Shown piece by piece: positions 1-8,026 of a DNA stretch of 64,000 nucleotides. Both the position numbers and the translations under genes were made by a program. Positions within the stretch are counted from its first letter, which is position 1. Each line of letters begins with the position of its first letter. The DNA comes from Paraburkholderia caffeinilytica. Lineage in GTDB: Bacteria > Pseudomonadota > Gammaproteobacteria > Burkholderiales > Burkholderiaceae. The stretch lies in contig NZ_CP031466.1 in NCBI RefSeq assembly GCF_003368325.1, forward strand, positions 1,364,001 to 1,428,000. The letters are read 5' to 3'. The notes beneath the pieces were generated by a model that was not told the DNA's origin, did not search any database, and was given only the letters and a program-made list of their open reading frames with translations.

Positions 1-479
1 AGCTGATTCATAAGTTTACCAAAGCTATAACGGATGTTGCGTGGCTGAAAATCCGGCGGGTGACAGTTAAATGGTCGAAAGTGTTATTAATTCGTGTATT
101 TTTGGGGTGTCTGTGTAAATTATTAATTTCATCGAAAGTATCGGCAAATCCGTATCAAAAATAGGCGTCGATTGCCGCTGTTGGGTGTAAGCAACAATTG
201 GCTATGGGGCGGATGTGTCAAGAAGGGTGAAGGCGTTGTCGGATATGTGGCTGCGTGGGGTTTGGGCCCTGTTGGCCCCTCATCTTGCTAATAATCAAAA
301 ATAGTTTTGCACTATTTCATCCGATTTGTCATGGCGTCGGATGACTAGAATTCGGTCAGCACACAGGGTCCGCGTTCCATACCGATTAAACGGAATTGGA
401 ACCGGGTGCAGGGTGGTTTCGGCAAATGGTCGAGCCATGCCGTCAACCGGTTTTTACGATTCAACGCCAAGGTATTTAC
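1..479. other. Upstream region of the first porin
   Basis: No convincing gene is present before the porin start at 480. The stretch is clearly more AT-rich than the coding sequence around it, as expected for a porin promoter region. It carries a perfect 7-bp dyad at 299-317, listed separately. A reading frame is open from 396 into the porin, but it lacks a signal peptide at its start and is better read as leader. I could not place a promoter with confidence. Confidence 0.5.
299..317. repeat. Perfect 7-bp inverted repeat upstream of porin
   Basis: AAATAGT and ACTATTT are perfect inverse complements separated by TTTGC. The dyad lies about 160 bases before the porin start, in AT-rich DNA. The size and position would suit an operator for a dimeric regulator or a small leader hairpin. 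No regulator family could be assigned from the sequence alone. Confidence 0.4.
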
Positions 480-1643
480 ATGAAAAAAATCATTATTGCT
501 ACTGCCGTATCCGCCACTTTCGCCGGTGCGGCGCACGCGCAGAGCAGCGTCACGCTTTACGGCATTATCGATGCGGGGCTTACCTATGTGAGCAATGAAA
601 TCAGCGACAACTCCGACGTTACGCCCGACGGACGCCTCACGGGCGGCAAGGCAATGATCGGCATGACGGGCGGCAATCTGCAGAACAGCCGTTGGGGCTT
701 GAGCGGCGTCGAGGACCTGGGCGGCGGATTGAAGGCGGTCTTCAGACTCGAAAGCGGTTTCAATATCGCGAACGGCAGCCTGTCGAAGTCGAATACCCTG
801 TTCAACCGTCAGGCGTATGTGGGCGTGTCCGGCGATTTCGGCACGGTTTCGCTGGGCCGCCAGTACGACTCGGTGGTCGACTATCTCTCGCCGCTCACGG
901 CAGCCGGCAGCTGGGGCGGCACGTATTTCGGGCATCTGGGCGACAACGACAACACCAACGCTTCGATCAGCGTCAGCAACTCGGTCAAGTTCCAGAGCGC
1001 CAACTATAGCGGTTTTTCGTTCAGCGGCCTGTATGGCTTCTCGAATGACTCGAGCTTCGCCAGCAATCGGGCTTACAGTGTGGGCGCGGGATACAAAAAC
1101 GGCGGATTGCAGTTCGGCACCGCTTATTCCCAGTATCAGGGTCTGGACCAGAACCAGGCCACCGGCGCCATCCAGGGCGGTACGTTCGCTGCTTCCTCGA
1201 TTAGCGGCGTGCAGAATCAGCGTACATGGGGTTTCGGCGGAAGCTATACGTTTGGTCCGGCCGTCATCGGCGCGATCTTCACGCAAAGCCGCTTCCAGGA
1301 TCGCGTCTCGGACATCTCGGCTCGCTACAACAACTACGAAATCAACGCGCGCTACAACGTGACGCCTGCGTTGGGCCTGGGCGTCGCCTACACGTATACG
1401 CAGGCACTGCGCGCTGCGCCGGGCACCACTGATTCGGATACGGGTGCGGCGCACTGGAATCAGCTTGGAGTGCAAGCTGATTACTCACTGTCGAAGCGCA
1501 CCGATCTTTACTCCGAGGCTGTCACGCAGCTCGGCGCCAACAACGGTCGTGGCCTGAACGCCGCGCGAATCAATGGCGTGTCCATGCAGTCGACGTCCCG
1601 CACGCAGTTTCTCGTGACGAGCGGCATCCGCCACCGGTTCTGA
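480..1643 (+). CDS. Gram-negative porin (OmpC-like, Burkholderia type)
   Basis: The 387-residue protein begins with a typical Sec signal (basic MKK, hydrophobic core, cleavage after GAAHA) and continues with QSSVTLYGIIDAGL, the characteristic mature N-terminus of Burkholderiales general porins. Alternating aromatic and polar residues typical of beta strands run throughout, and the protein ends in HRF with the C-terminal phenylalanine used for BAM-dependent outer-membrane assembly. It should form a trimeric 16-stranded outer-membrane channel for small hydrophilic solutes. An in-frame upstream extension to 396 is possible but would bury the signal peptide, so the ATG at 480 is preferred. It appears monocistronic. 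A second porin of the same family lies at 38271-39416. Confidence 0.93.
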   Translation: MKKIIIATAVSATFAGAAHAQSSVTLYGIIDAGLTYVSNEISDNSDVTPDGRLTGGKAMIGMTGGNLQNSRWGLSGVEDLGGGLKAVFRLESGFNIANGSLSKSNTLFNRQAYVGVSGDFGTVSLGRQYDSVVDYLSPLTAAGSWGGTYFGHLGDNDNTNASISVSNSVKFQSANYSGFSFSGLYGFSNDSSFASNRAYSVGAGYKNGGLQFGTAYSQYQGLDQNQATGAIQGGTFAASSISGVQNQRTWGFGGSYTFGPAVIGAIFTQSRFQDRVSDISARYNNYEINARYNVTPALGLGVAYTYTQALRAAPGTTDSDTGAAHWNQLGVQADYSLSKRTDLYSEAVTQLGANNGRGLNAARINGVSMQSTSRTQFLVTSGIRHRF

Positions 1644-1825
1644 TTCCGCTTCCTTCCCGAGTTTTGCCGGGCCGGGGAAACCGGACCTCCGTTTTTCGGT
1701 GTGGACGGTCTACCTCCGGTGCAATGGTTTACGGCTTCGCGCCGATCGCGTTTCCTGTGCGATCGGCCGCGAGCCGTTGCGTTGATGCGCTGCCCGGCTA
1801 TCGACCAATCATTCGTGGGACATCC

Positions 1826-3085
1826 ATGTCAGTTTCGTTGTTGGGAGGCATGACGCGCTCCCCGAACGCGCCCAGGCGCTGGTGTCGAGGCGTGCAAGGC
1901 ACGCTCGCGTCGACATTGAGTGCGTGTGCCCTGCTTGCCGCCTGCGGCAAATCAGGCGCGCCGGAAATTGCCCAGCCTGTCGAGGTTACCGTCATGACTG
2001 TCGCGCAGCATGACACGCCCACCGAATTTGCTTTTACCGCCCAGACGCAGAGTTCGCGCGCCGTGGAGATTCGCGCGCGGGTGGACGGCTTTCTGGACAA
2101 GCGGATGTACACGGAAGGCCAGATCGTGCGTCAGGGGCAGACGCTCTTTCTGATGGACCCCAAACCATTCCAGGCCGCGTTGCAAACTGCGCAGGGCGAA
2201 CTGTCCCAGCAGCAGGCGCGGCTCGAAGTGGCCAAGGCCAACCTCGCCCGCGTCATTCCGCTGGCGGCGCAGAACGCGTTGAGCAAGAAGGATCTCGACG
2301 ACGCGACCGGCAAGGAACGCGAGGCGCAGGCCGCCGTCATCGCCGCGAGAGGCCAGGTGCAGGCGGCGCAACTGAACCTCAGCTATACGACGATCAAATC
2401 GCCGCTGACCGGCTTGTCGAGCTATGCGAGACAGCAGGAGGGCAGCTATGTCACGCCGGCCCAGTCGGGCCTGTTGACGTATGTGTATCAGATGGACCCG
2501 ATGTGGGTCGACTTCAGTATCTCGGAAAACGAGATGCTGCGCTATCGCGAGCAGATTTCTAAAGGCCAGCTACGCTTTCCGCCGAACAACCAGTTCGACG
2601 TCACGCTTGAGCTCGCGGACGGCTCGACGTTCCCCGTGCATGGCCGCATCGACTTCGCCAATCCCGTCTTCAGCACGGAAACCGGCACATTTCTCGTACG
2701 CGCGGTTTTCGCCAATGAAAAAGGCACCTTGCGGCCAGGGCAGTTCGTGCGGGCGAGAGTGGCCGGCGCGGTGCGTCCGAACGCCGTTGTGATTCCCCAG
2801 CGCGCGTTGCAACAGGGCGCGAAAAGCCATTTCGTGTGGACCGTGGACAAGGATAACAAGCCCCATCAACGCGTCGTCGAGGTAGGCGAATGGCAGGGTG
2901 ACGACTGTTTTATCAGCGACGGATTGCGTCCAGGCGAAATAGTCGTGGTGGACGGCGCCATCCGTGTGTCGCCCGCTTCGACGCTCAGGATCGCGGGCAA
3001 TCGCACTTCCGCCGGGCATGCCGCCCCCACCGCGCCGCTCGCTACGGCATCGCAGCCGGAAGCAAACGCGAAGCACCCAGACTAA
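1826..3085 (+). CDS. RND efflux periplasmic adaptor lipoprotein (MexA/AcrA type)
   Basis: This is the membrane-fusion protein of a tripartite efflux pump, about 419 residues. The N-terminus ends in the lipobox LLAACG, so the mature protein is probably tethered to the inner membrane by a lipidated cysteine. The order is beta-barrel/lipoyl half (AVEIRARVDGFL), alpha-hairpin rich in Gln/Ala, second lipoyl half (LSYTTIKSPLTG), and a C-terminal membrane-proximal domain (LRPGQFVRARV, then GLRPGEIVVVDG). The frame is open from 1664; ATG 1826 is chosen because it has a purine-rich site (GTGGGA) at suitable spacing and gives a normal signal. ATG 1850 is an alternative, but its GGAGG is too close. The pump gene follows after 19 bases and the outer-membrane factor follows that, forming one operon. 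No regulator adjoins it. Confidence 0.93.
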   Translation: MSVSLLGGMTRSPNAPRRWCRGVQGTLASTLSACALLAACGKSGAPEIAQPVEVTVMTVAQHDTPTEFAFTAQTQSSRAVEIRARVDGFLDKRMYTEGQIVRQGQTLFLMDPKPFQAALQTAQGELSQQQARLEVAKANLARVIPLAAQNALSKKDLDDATGKEREAQAAVIAARGQVQAAQLNLSYTTIKSPLTGLSSYARQQEGSYVTPAQSGLLTYVYQMDPMWVDFSISENEMLRYREQISKGQLRFPPNNQFDVTLELADGSTFPVHGRIDFANPVFSTETGTFLVRAVFANEKGTLRPGQFVRARVAGAVRPNAVVIPQRALQQGAKSHFVWTVDKDNKPHQRVVEVGEWQGDDCFISDGLRPGEIVVVDGAIRVSPASTLRIAGNRTSAGHAAPTAPLATASQPEANAKHPD

Positions 3086-3104
3086 GCACCAGGCGGTAAG
3101 CCGG

Positions 3105-6100
3105 ATGAAAATTTCCCATTTCTGTATCGACAGGCCGATCTTCGCGTCGGTCATCTCCATCATCATTGCGTTGGGCGGCATGCTGGCCATGTTTGCCTTG
3201 CCGATCGCGCAGTACCCCGATATCACGCCGCCGCAGATCACGATTTCCGCCAGCTACCCAGGCGCCAGCGCCGACGTGGTGGCGAACAACGTTGCCGCGC
3301 CCATCGAGCAGCAGGTCAATGGCGCGGACAACATGATCTATATGAGTTCGTCGAGTTCGTCCACGGGCAGCTTGACGATCAACGCGTACTTTGGCATTGG
3401 CACCAACCCGGATCTGGCTCAGGTGGACGTGCAGAACCGCGTCAACCTCGCGCTGCCGCAACTGCCGCAGTCGGTGCAGTCGCAAGGCGTGCAGGTGCAA
3501 AAGAAGTCGTCGGCCTTCATGATGGTGGTGGCGATCTATTCGCCCGATAACCGCTACAGCTCCAGCTATGTCGCGAACTACGCGAATGTCTATGTGCTCG
3601 ATGCACTCAAGCGCATTCCGGGTGCGAATCAGGCCAGCATCTTCGGCACGCCGGACTACGCCATGCGCATCTGGCTGCGTCCAGACCGCATGGCGCAACT
3701 CGGCATCACGGCGAGCGACGTTCAGACCGCGGTCGCCAACCAGAATCAGCAGTTCGCGGTGGGCCGTCTCGGCCAGTCGCCGACCGGTGCGCCGGTTGAA
3801 CAGTCGTTCGCCGTGACGACGAGCGGGCGTCTCTCCGATCCCGCCGAATTCGAGAACATCATCATTCGCGCATCGAGCAACGGTGCCGCGATCGTGCGTC
3901 TGAAAGACGTAGGGCGCGCCGAACTCGGCCAGAAAGATTATTCGATACGCAGCAGATTCCAGGGCAAGCCGGCCACCGTCATCGCCATTTACCAGCAGCC
4001 GGGCGCCAACGCGCTGGACGTGTCGAACAAGGTGCGCGCCACGCTGGCGGAAATGAAGCGATCGTTTCCTGAGGGAATCGACTACAGCATCGCCATGGAC
4101 ACCACCAATTTCACGCGCGCCTCCATTGCGGACGTGGTGAAGACCTTCTTCGAAGCCGTAGTGCTGGTGGTGATCGTCGTGTTCGTGTTCCTGCAGAGCT
4201 TCCGCGCGACGTTGATTCCGGTGCTGGCCGTCCCCGTTTCGATTCTCGGCACGTTCATGGGCATGGCCGCGCTAGGTTTCTCGATCAACATGCTGACCAT
4301 GTTCGGCATGGTGCTGGCAATCGGCATTGTCGTGGACGACGCGATCGTGGTGATCGAGAACGTGGAACGCAATATGAGCGCGTACAAACTCGATCCGAAG
4401 GCCGCCGCCAAAAAGGCAATGGACGAAGTGTCGGGGCCGGTGGTCACGATCGTCCTCGTGATGTGTGCGGTGTTCGTCCCCGTGGCGTTTCTGGGCGGCA
4501 TTACGGGGCAGTTGTACAAGCAGTTCGCCATCACGATTGCCATTTCGGTGGTGCTCTCCGGCATCGTGGCCCTGACGTTGTCGCCGGCGCTGGCCGCGCT
4601 GTTGCTCAAGCCGCAGACGAAGGCAAAGCACGGCTTCTTCAAATGGTTCGACGCCGCCTTCGCCAGCGTCACGGCGGCTTACGGTCGCGCCGTGACGCTG
4701 GCGATCAAACGGTTCGGTGTGGCGCTGTTGCTGTTCGCCGGCATGGTCGTGCTGGCGATCACGATGATGCGTTCGATCCCAGGCGCGTTCCTGCCGCCCG
4801 AAGATCAGGGCTACCTGCTCGGCGCGATCCTCATGCCCGATGCGGCCAGTCTCGACCGCACGGGAAAGGTGTCGGCCAAAGTGACGGACTACTTTTCGAA
4901 GCAAGGCGGGGTGGATAGCGTGACGGTGGTGGACGGCTACAGTCTGCTCGACAACCAGACCATGAACAACGCTTCGTCGTTTTTCATCGGATTGAAGGGA
5001 TTCGACGAACGCTATTCATGGGCCAACATACGCGCGCAGAATGCTCACACGCTGCTGCTGGGCGCTTATCGCGCGTTGTCGAGCGTGAAAGAAGGGTTTG
5101 TCGTGCCTGTGAACCCACCGTCCATTCCGGGGCTCGGTACGACCGGCGGCACCGAGATGTGGATTCAGAGCAAGGGCGACGCGACCACTGAACAACTTGC
5201 TCAAGTGGTGCGCGACTTCGTTGCCAGGGCGAAGGCGCGGCCGGAACTGGCCGGCGTCACCTCGACCTTCAATGCGGCTTCACAGCAGTTGCGCGTCGAC
5301 GTGGATCGCGACAGGGCCGCGACGCTCGGCGTGCCGATCGACGAGGTCTACAGCACGATGCAGACCATGTTCGGTTCGCTGTATGTCTCGCAGTTCAATC
5401 AGGCGAGCCGTCTCTGGCAAGTGATCCTGCAGGCCGAGCCGTCGTACCGGTTGAAGCCTTCGGATCTCGATCAGGTGTTCGTGCGCAGCGCCACTGGCGC
5501 CATGGTGCCGCTCAAATCCGTGGTGACGTACCGGTACGTCACCGGCCCGTCGCTGATGACGCGCTTCAATAATTTTCCTGCCGTTCTGATTACGGCCAAC
5601 GCCGCGCCGGGCTACAGCTCGGGGCAGGTGATCGCCACCTTGCAGGAACTCGCGCAATCGATGCCGGCCGGTTTCGGCGTCGGCTGGAGCGGTGAAGCAT
5701 ACGAAGCGCGTCAATCGGGCAACACGTCGGTGCTGGTCTTCGCCTTCGGTCTCGTCATGGTGTTCCTGATTCTCGCCGCGCAGTACGAGCGCTGGAATCT
5801 TCCGGTCGGTGTGCTCATGGCCGTGCCGTTCGCGCTGTTCGGCGCGTTGCTGGCGATCCTGTTGCGAGGCCTGAACAACGATGTCTATTTCCAGATCGGT
5901 CTCACCATGCTGGTCGCGCTCGCCGCGAAGAATGCGATCCTGATTTTCGAGTTCGCCGTGCTCAATCGCCAGAACGGCGCGTCGGTATTCGATGCCGCGG
6001 TGACCGCCGCGCGGGACCGGCTGCGTCCGATCGTGATGACATCGTTCGCCTTCATTCTCGGCTGCGTCCCGCTCGCGATCGCGACGGGCGCGTCGCAGAA

Positions 6101-6335
6101 CAGCCGGCATTCCATCGGCACCGGCGTGATCGGTGGCATGGTGGGCGCGACGGGCATCGCCGTGTTCTTTATTCCGGTGTTCTTCTTCATGCTCGAATCG
6201 ATCAGCGCGCGGCGCGCGGCCAAACACTCATCCGCGGCAACGCCGGCGCAGCGAGGTGAAACAACATTGCCGGGTCCGTCGCCGGTGGATCATGGTTCGG
6301 CCGGTTTGGCGCCGATCACGAAGCGGGATAATTGA
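3105..6335 (+). CDS. RND inner-membrane multidrug efflux transporter (HAE1 family)
   Basis: The 1,076-residue protein has the length and layout of AcrB/MexB pumps: one N-terminal transmembrane helix (MKISHFCIDRPIFASV), a large periplasmic loop, transmembrane segments 2-6, a second large periplasmic loop and segments 8-12. The proton-relay acidic pair is present at D411-D412 in VVDDAIVVIENVER, and the matching lysine K942 lies in AAKNAILIFEF, so the pump should be active. It is expected to export hydrophobic or amphipathic compounds with the adaptor upstream and the outer-membrane factor downstream, whose start lies 2 bases past its stop. An in-frame extension upstream to 2964 overlaps the adaptor gene and is rejected. 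The substrate cannot be read from sequence. Confidence 0.95.
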   Translation: MKISHFCIDRPIFASVISIIIALGGMLAMFALPIAQYPDITPPQITISASYPGASADVVANNVAAPIEQQVNGADNMIYMSSSSSSTGSLTINAYFGIGTNPDLAQVDVQNRVNLALPQLPQSVQSQGVQVQKKSSAFMMVVAIYSPDNRYSSSYVANYANVYVLDALKRIPGANQASIFGTPDYAMRIWLRPDRMAQLGITASDVQTAVANQNQQFAVGRLGQSPTGAPVEQSFAVTTSGRLSDPAEFENIIIRASSNGAAIVRLKDVGRAELGQKDYSIRSRFQGKPATVIAIYQQPGANALDVSNKVRATLAEMKRSFPEGIDYSIAMDTTNFTRASIADVVKTFFEAVVLVVIVVFVFLQSFRATLIPVLAVPVSILGTFMGMAALGFSINMLTMFGMVLAIGIVVDDAIVVIENVERNMSAYKLDPKAAAKKAMDEVSGPVVTIVLVMCAVFVPVAFLGGITGQLYKQFAITIAISVVLSGIVALTLSPALAALLLKPQTKAKHGFFKWFDAAFASVTAAYGRAVTLAIKRFGVALLLFAGMVVLAITMMRSIPGAFLPPEDQGYLLGAILMPDAASLDRTGKVSAKVTDYFSKQGGVDSVTVVDGYSLLDNQTMNNASSFFIGLKGFDERYSWANIRAQNAHTLLLGAYRALSSVKEGFVVPVNPPSIPGLGTTGGTEMWIQSKGDATTEQLAQVVRDFVARAKARPELAGVTSTFNAASQQLRVDVDRDRAATLGVPIDEVYSTMQTMFGSLYVSQFNQASRLWQVILQAEPSYRLKPSDLDQVFVRSATGAMVPLKSVVTYRYVTGPSLMTRFNNFPAVLITANAAPGYSSGQVIATLQELAQSMPAGFGVGWSGEAYEARQSGNTSVLVFAFGLVMVFLILAAQYERWNLPVGVLMAVPFALFGALLAILLRGLNNDVYFQIGLTMLVALAAKNAILIFEFAVLNRQNGASVFDAAVTAARDRLRPIVMTSFAFILGCVPLAIATGASQNSRHSIGTGVIGGMVGATGIAVFFIPVFFFMLESISARRAAKHSSAATPAQRGETTLPGPSPVDHGSAGLAPITKRDN

Positions 6336-6336
6336 C

Positions 6337-7809
6337 ATGCGTCCAGTCGTCTCCAGTCTCATCCGCGTGTCGGCACTCGGACTCTCTCTGTGTCTGAGTG
6401 GGTGCATGCTCGGCCCCGACTACGTGCGGCCGTCAATCGAAACGTCGGCCACGTTCCGGTTTTCGGAGGGTGCTCAGTCGCAGATCGCCGATACGGCGTG
6501 GTGGGAGCAGTTCGGTGATCCTGTGCTTAACGAACTGATTTCAACGGCGCTCGCGCAGAACAAGGACTTGCAAATCGCGGCCGCCCGGGTCGATGAATTC
6601 CGCGGCCAATTCGTCAGTACGCGTTCGCAGCTGTTTCCGCAGGTGAGCGCGGGCTTCAATGCCGGGCGCCAGCGTGTCTCGCCACTCGCACAGGCGTCGC
6701 TGCCGCCGGGTGTCGGCACGGCCTACGACTCATTCAATGCCACCTTGCCCATCTCGTGGGAACTCGACGTGTTCGGCCGAGTGCGGCGGCAGACCGAGGC
6801 GGCGCGCGCTAGTCTGTTCGCCAGTGAAGAAGGCCGGCGCGCGACCATTCTCACGCTCGTGTCGTCCGTGGCGACCTCGTATATCAATCTGCGAAATCTC
6901 GATCAGCAACTGGAGATCGCGAATGCCACCGTGGCGAGCCGCGCCGGGTCGGTCAAAGTATTCGAGCTGCGTTTCAGGGCCGGGGAAATCTCGCAGGTCG
7001 AGCTGGCGCAGAGTCAGTCGGAATACGAGGCCTCGCTCGCCGAAGTGCCAGCCATTGAGGCGCAGATCGGGCAACAGGAAGATGCGCTCTCCGTGCTGCT
7101 CGGCCGCAATCCGGGCCCCGTTCTTCGTGGCCGTACGCTCGAAACGCTTCAGGCTCCGAACGTGCCGGCGGCGTTGCCTTCGGAATTGCTTGAGCGCCGC
7201 CCCGACGTGCTGCAGGCGGAACAGAATCTGATTGCCGCCAACGCGCTGATCGGCGCGGCGCGCGCGCTATATTTTCCCCAGATTTCGTTGACGGGGCTGT
7301 TTGGCTCGACGAGCACCCAGCTAGCCAAACTTTTCAGCGGACCGGCGAATACGTGGTCGTTCGCCGGTGCGCTCACGGCGCCGATCTTTACCGCCGGCAA
7401 TATTGCCGGTCAGGTCAATCAGGCGCAGGCGCAACAACAGGAAGCGCTGTTTTCTTACCAGAAGACGATCCAGTCCGCGTTCCAGGAGGTGAGCGACGCA
7501 CTGATCGGCGTGCAGAAGTCGCGCGAACGATTAGCCGCACAGCAGCGCCAGGTGGATGCGTTGATCGCGTACTCGAAGCTCGCCCGGGCGCGCTACGAAG
7601 GCGGTTATACCAGCTATATGGAAGTGCTCGACGCCGAGCGCAGCCTTTTCAACGCGCAACTGGGCTATACGCAAACCCGCAGTAACGAATACATATCGCT
7701 CGTGACGCTTTATAAGGCGATGGGCGGCGGATGGGGCGTCGACACGCCGGCTGGATCGCGTCCGGGCGGAGATGTCGCTCAAGCGTTTGAGGGCGCAGCG
7801 TCTCAATGA
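6337..7809 (+). CDS. RND outer-membrane factor lipoprotein (NodT/OprM family)
   Basis: The 490-residue TolC-like protein begins with a lipoprotein signal ending LCLSGC, followed by MLGPDYVRP, the usual start of OprM/NodT proteins. Two outer-membrane efflux repeats follow; in each half the helical segments contain the Ala/Gln/Leu-rich pattern of the periplasmic tunnel (for example LAQSQSEYEASLAEVPAIEAQ). The family motifs LLERRPDVLQAEQNL and YFPQISLTG are clear. It supplies the exit duct for the pump encoded immediately upstream; the start codon lies one base after the pump's stop, implying translational coupling. No terminator with a T-run was found in the 217 bases after it; that gap holds a 14-base palindrome, ATTCATATATGAAT, at 7846-7859. 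Confidence 0.94.
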   Translation: MRPVVSSLIRVSALGLSLCLSGCMLGPDYVRPSIETSATFRFSEGAQSQIADTAWWEQFGDPVLNELISTALAQNKDLQIAAARVDEFRGQFVSTRSQLFPQVSAGFNAGRQRVSPLAQASLPPGVGTAYDSFNATLPISWELDVFGRVRRQTEAARASLFASEEGRRATILTLVSSVATSYINLRNLDQQLEIANATVASRAGSVKVFELRFRAGEISQVELAQSQSEYEASLAEVPAIEAQIGQQEDALSVLLGRNPGPVLRGRTLETLQAPNVPAALPSELLERRPDVLQAEQNLIAANALIGAARALYFPQISLTGLFGSTSTQLAKLFSGPANTWSFAGALTAPIFTAGNIAGQVNQAQAQQQEALFSYQKTIQSAFQEVSDALIGVQKSRERLAAQQRQVDALIAYSKLARARYEGGYTSYMEVLDAERSLFNAQLGYTQTRSNEYISLVTLYKAMGGGWGVDTPAGSRPGGDVAQAFEGAASQ

Positions 7810-8026
7810 GATGACAAGTCCATTGCATTCAAGAGTAGGAATGAAATTCATATATGAATATTCGTCATGCTAAGTAAATGTAGTTCATTGTTCTGATCGA
7901 TAGTGCTCTAGTGGGCTGATCGGTTGCAGTGGGTTGAGCCTGAGGGATAGAGAAGGAAGACCGGCATTTCATCGCGATGCACATAGACGGCGCGTCGGGC
8001 GGGGTTGCCAATCAAGGAGTTGCAAG

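Noticed and set aside
345..1475. Long minus-strand open frame opposite the first porin
   Set aside because: Arg/Ala-rich, no motifs, and fully opposite a clear porin; an artefact of GC-rich codon use.
2964..3104. N-terminal extension of the RND pump
   Set aside because: It overlaps the adaptor gene and lies before the normal first transmembrane helix at 3105.
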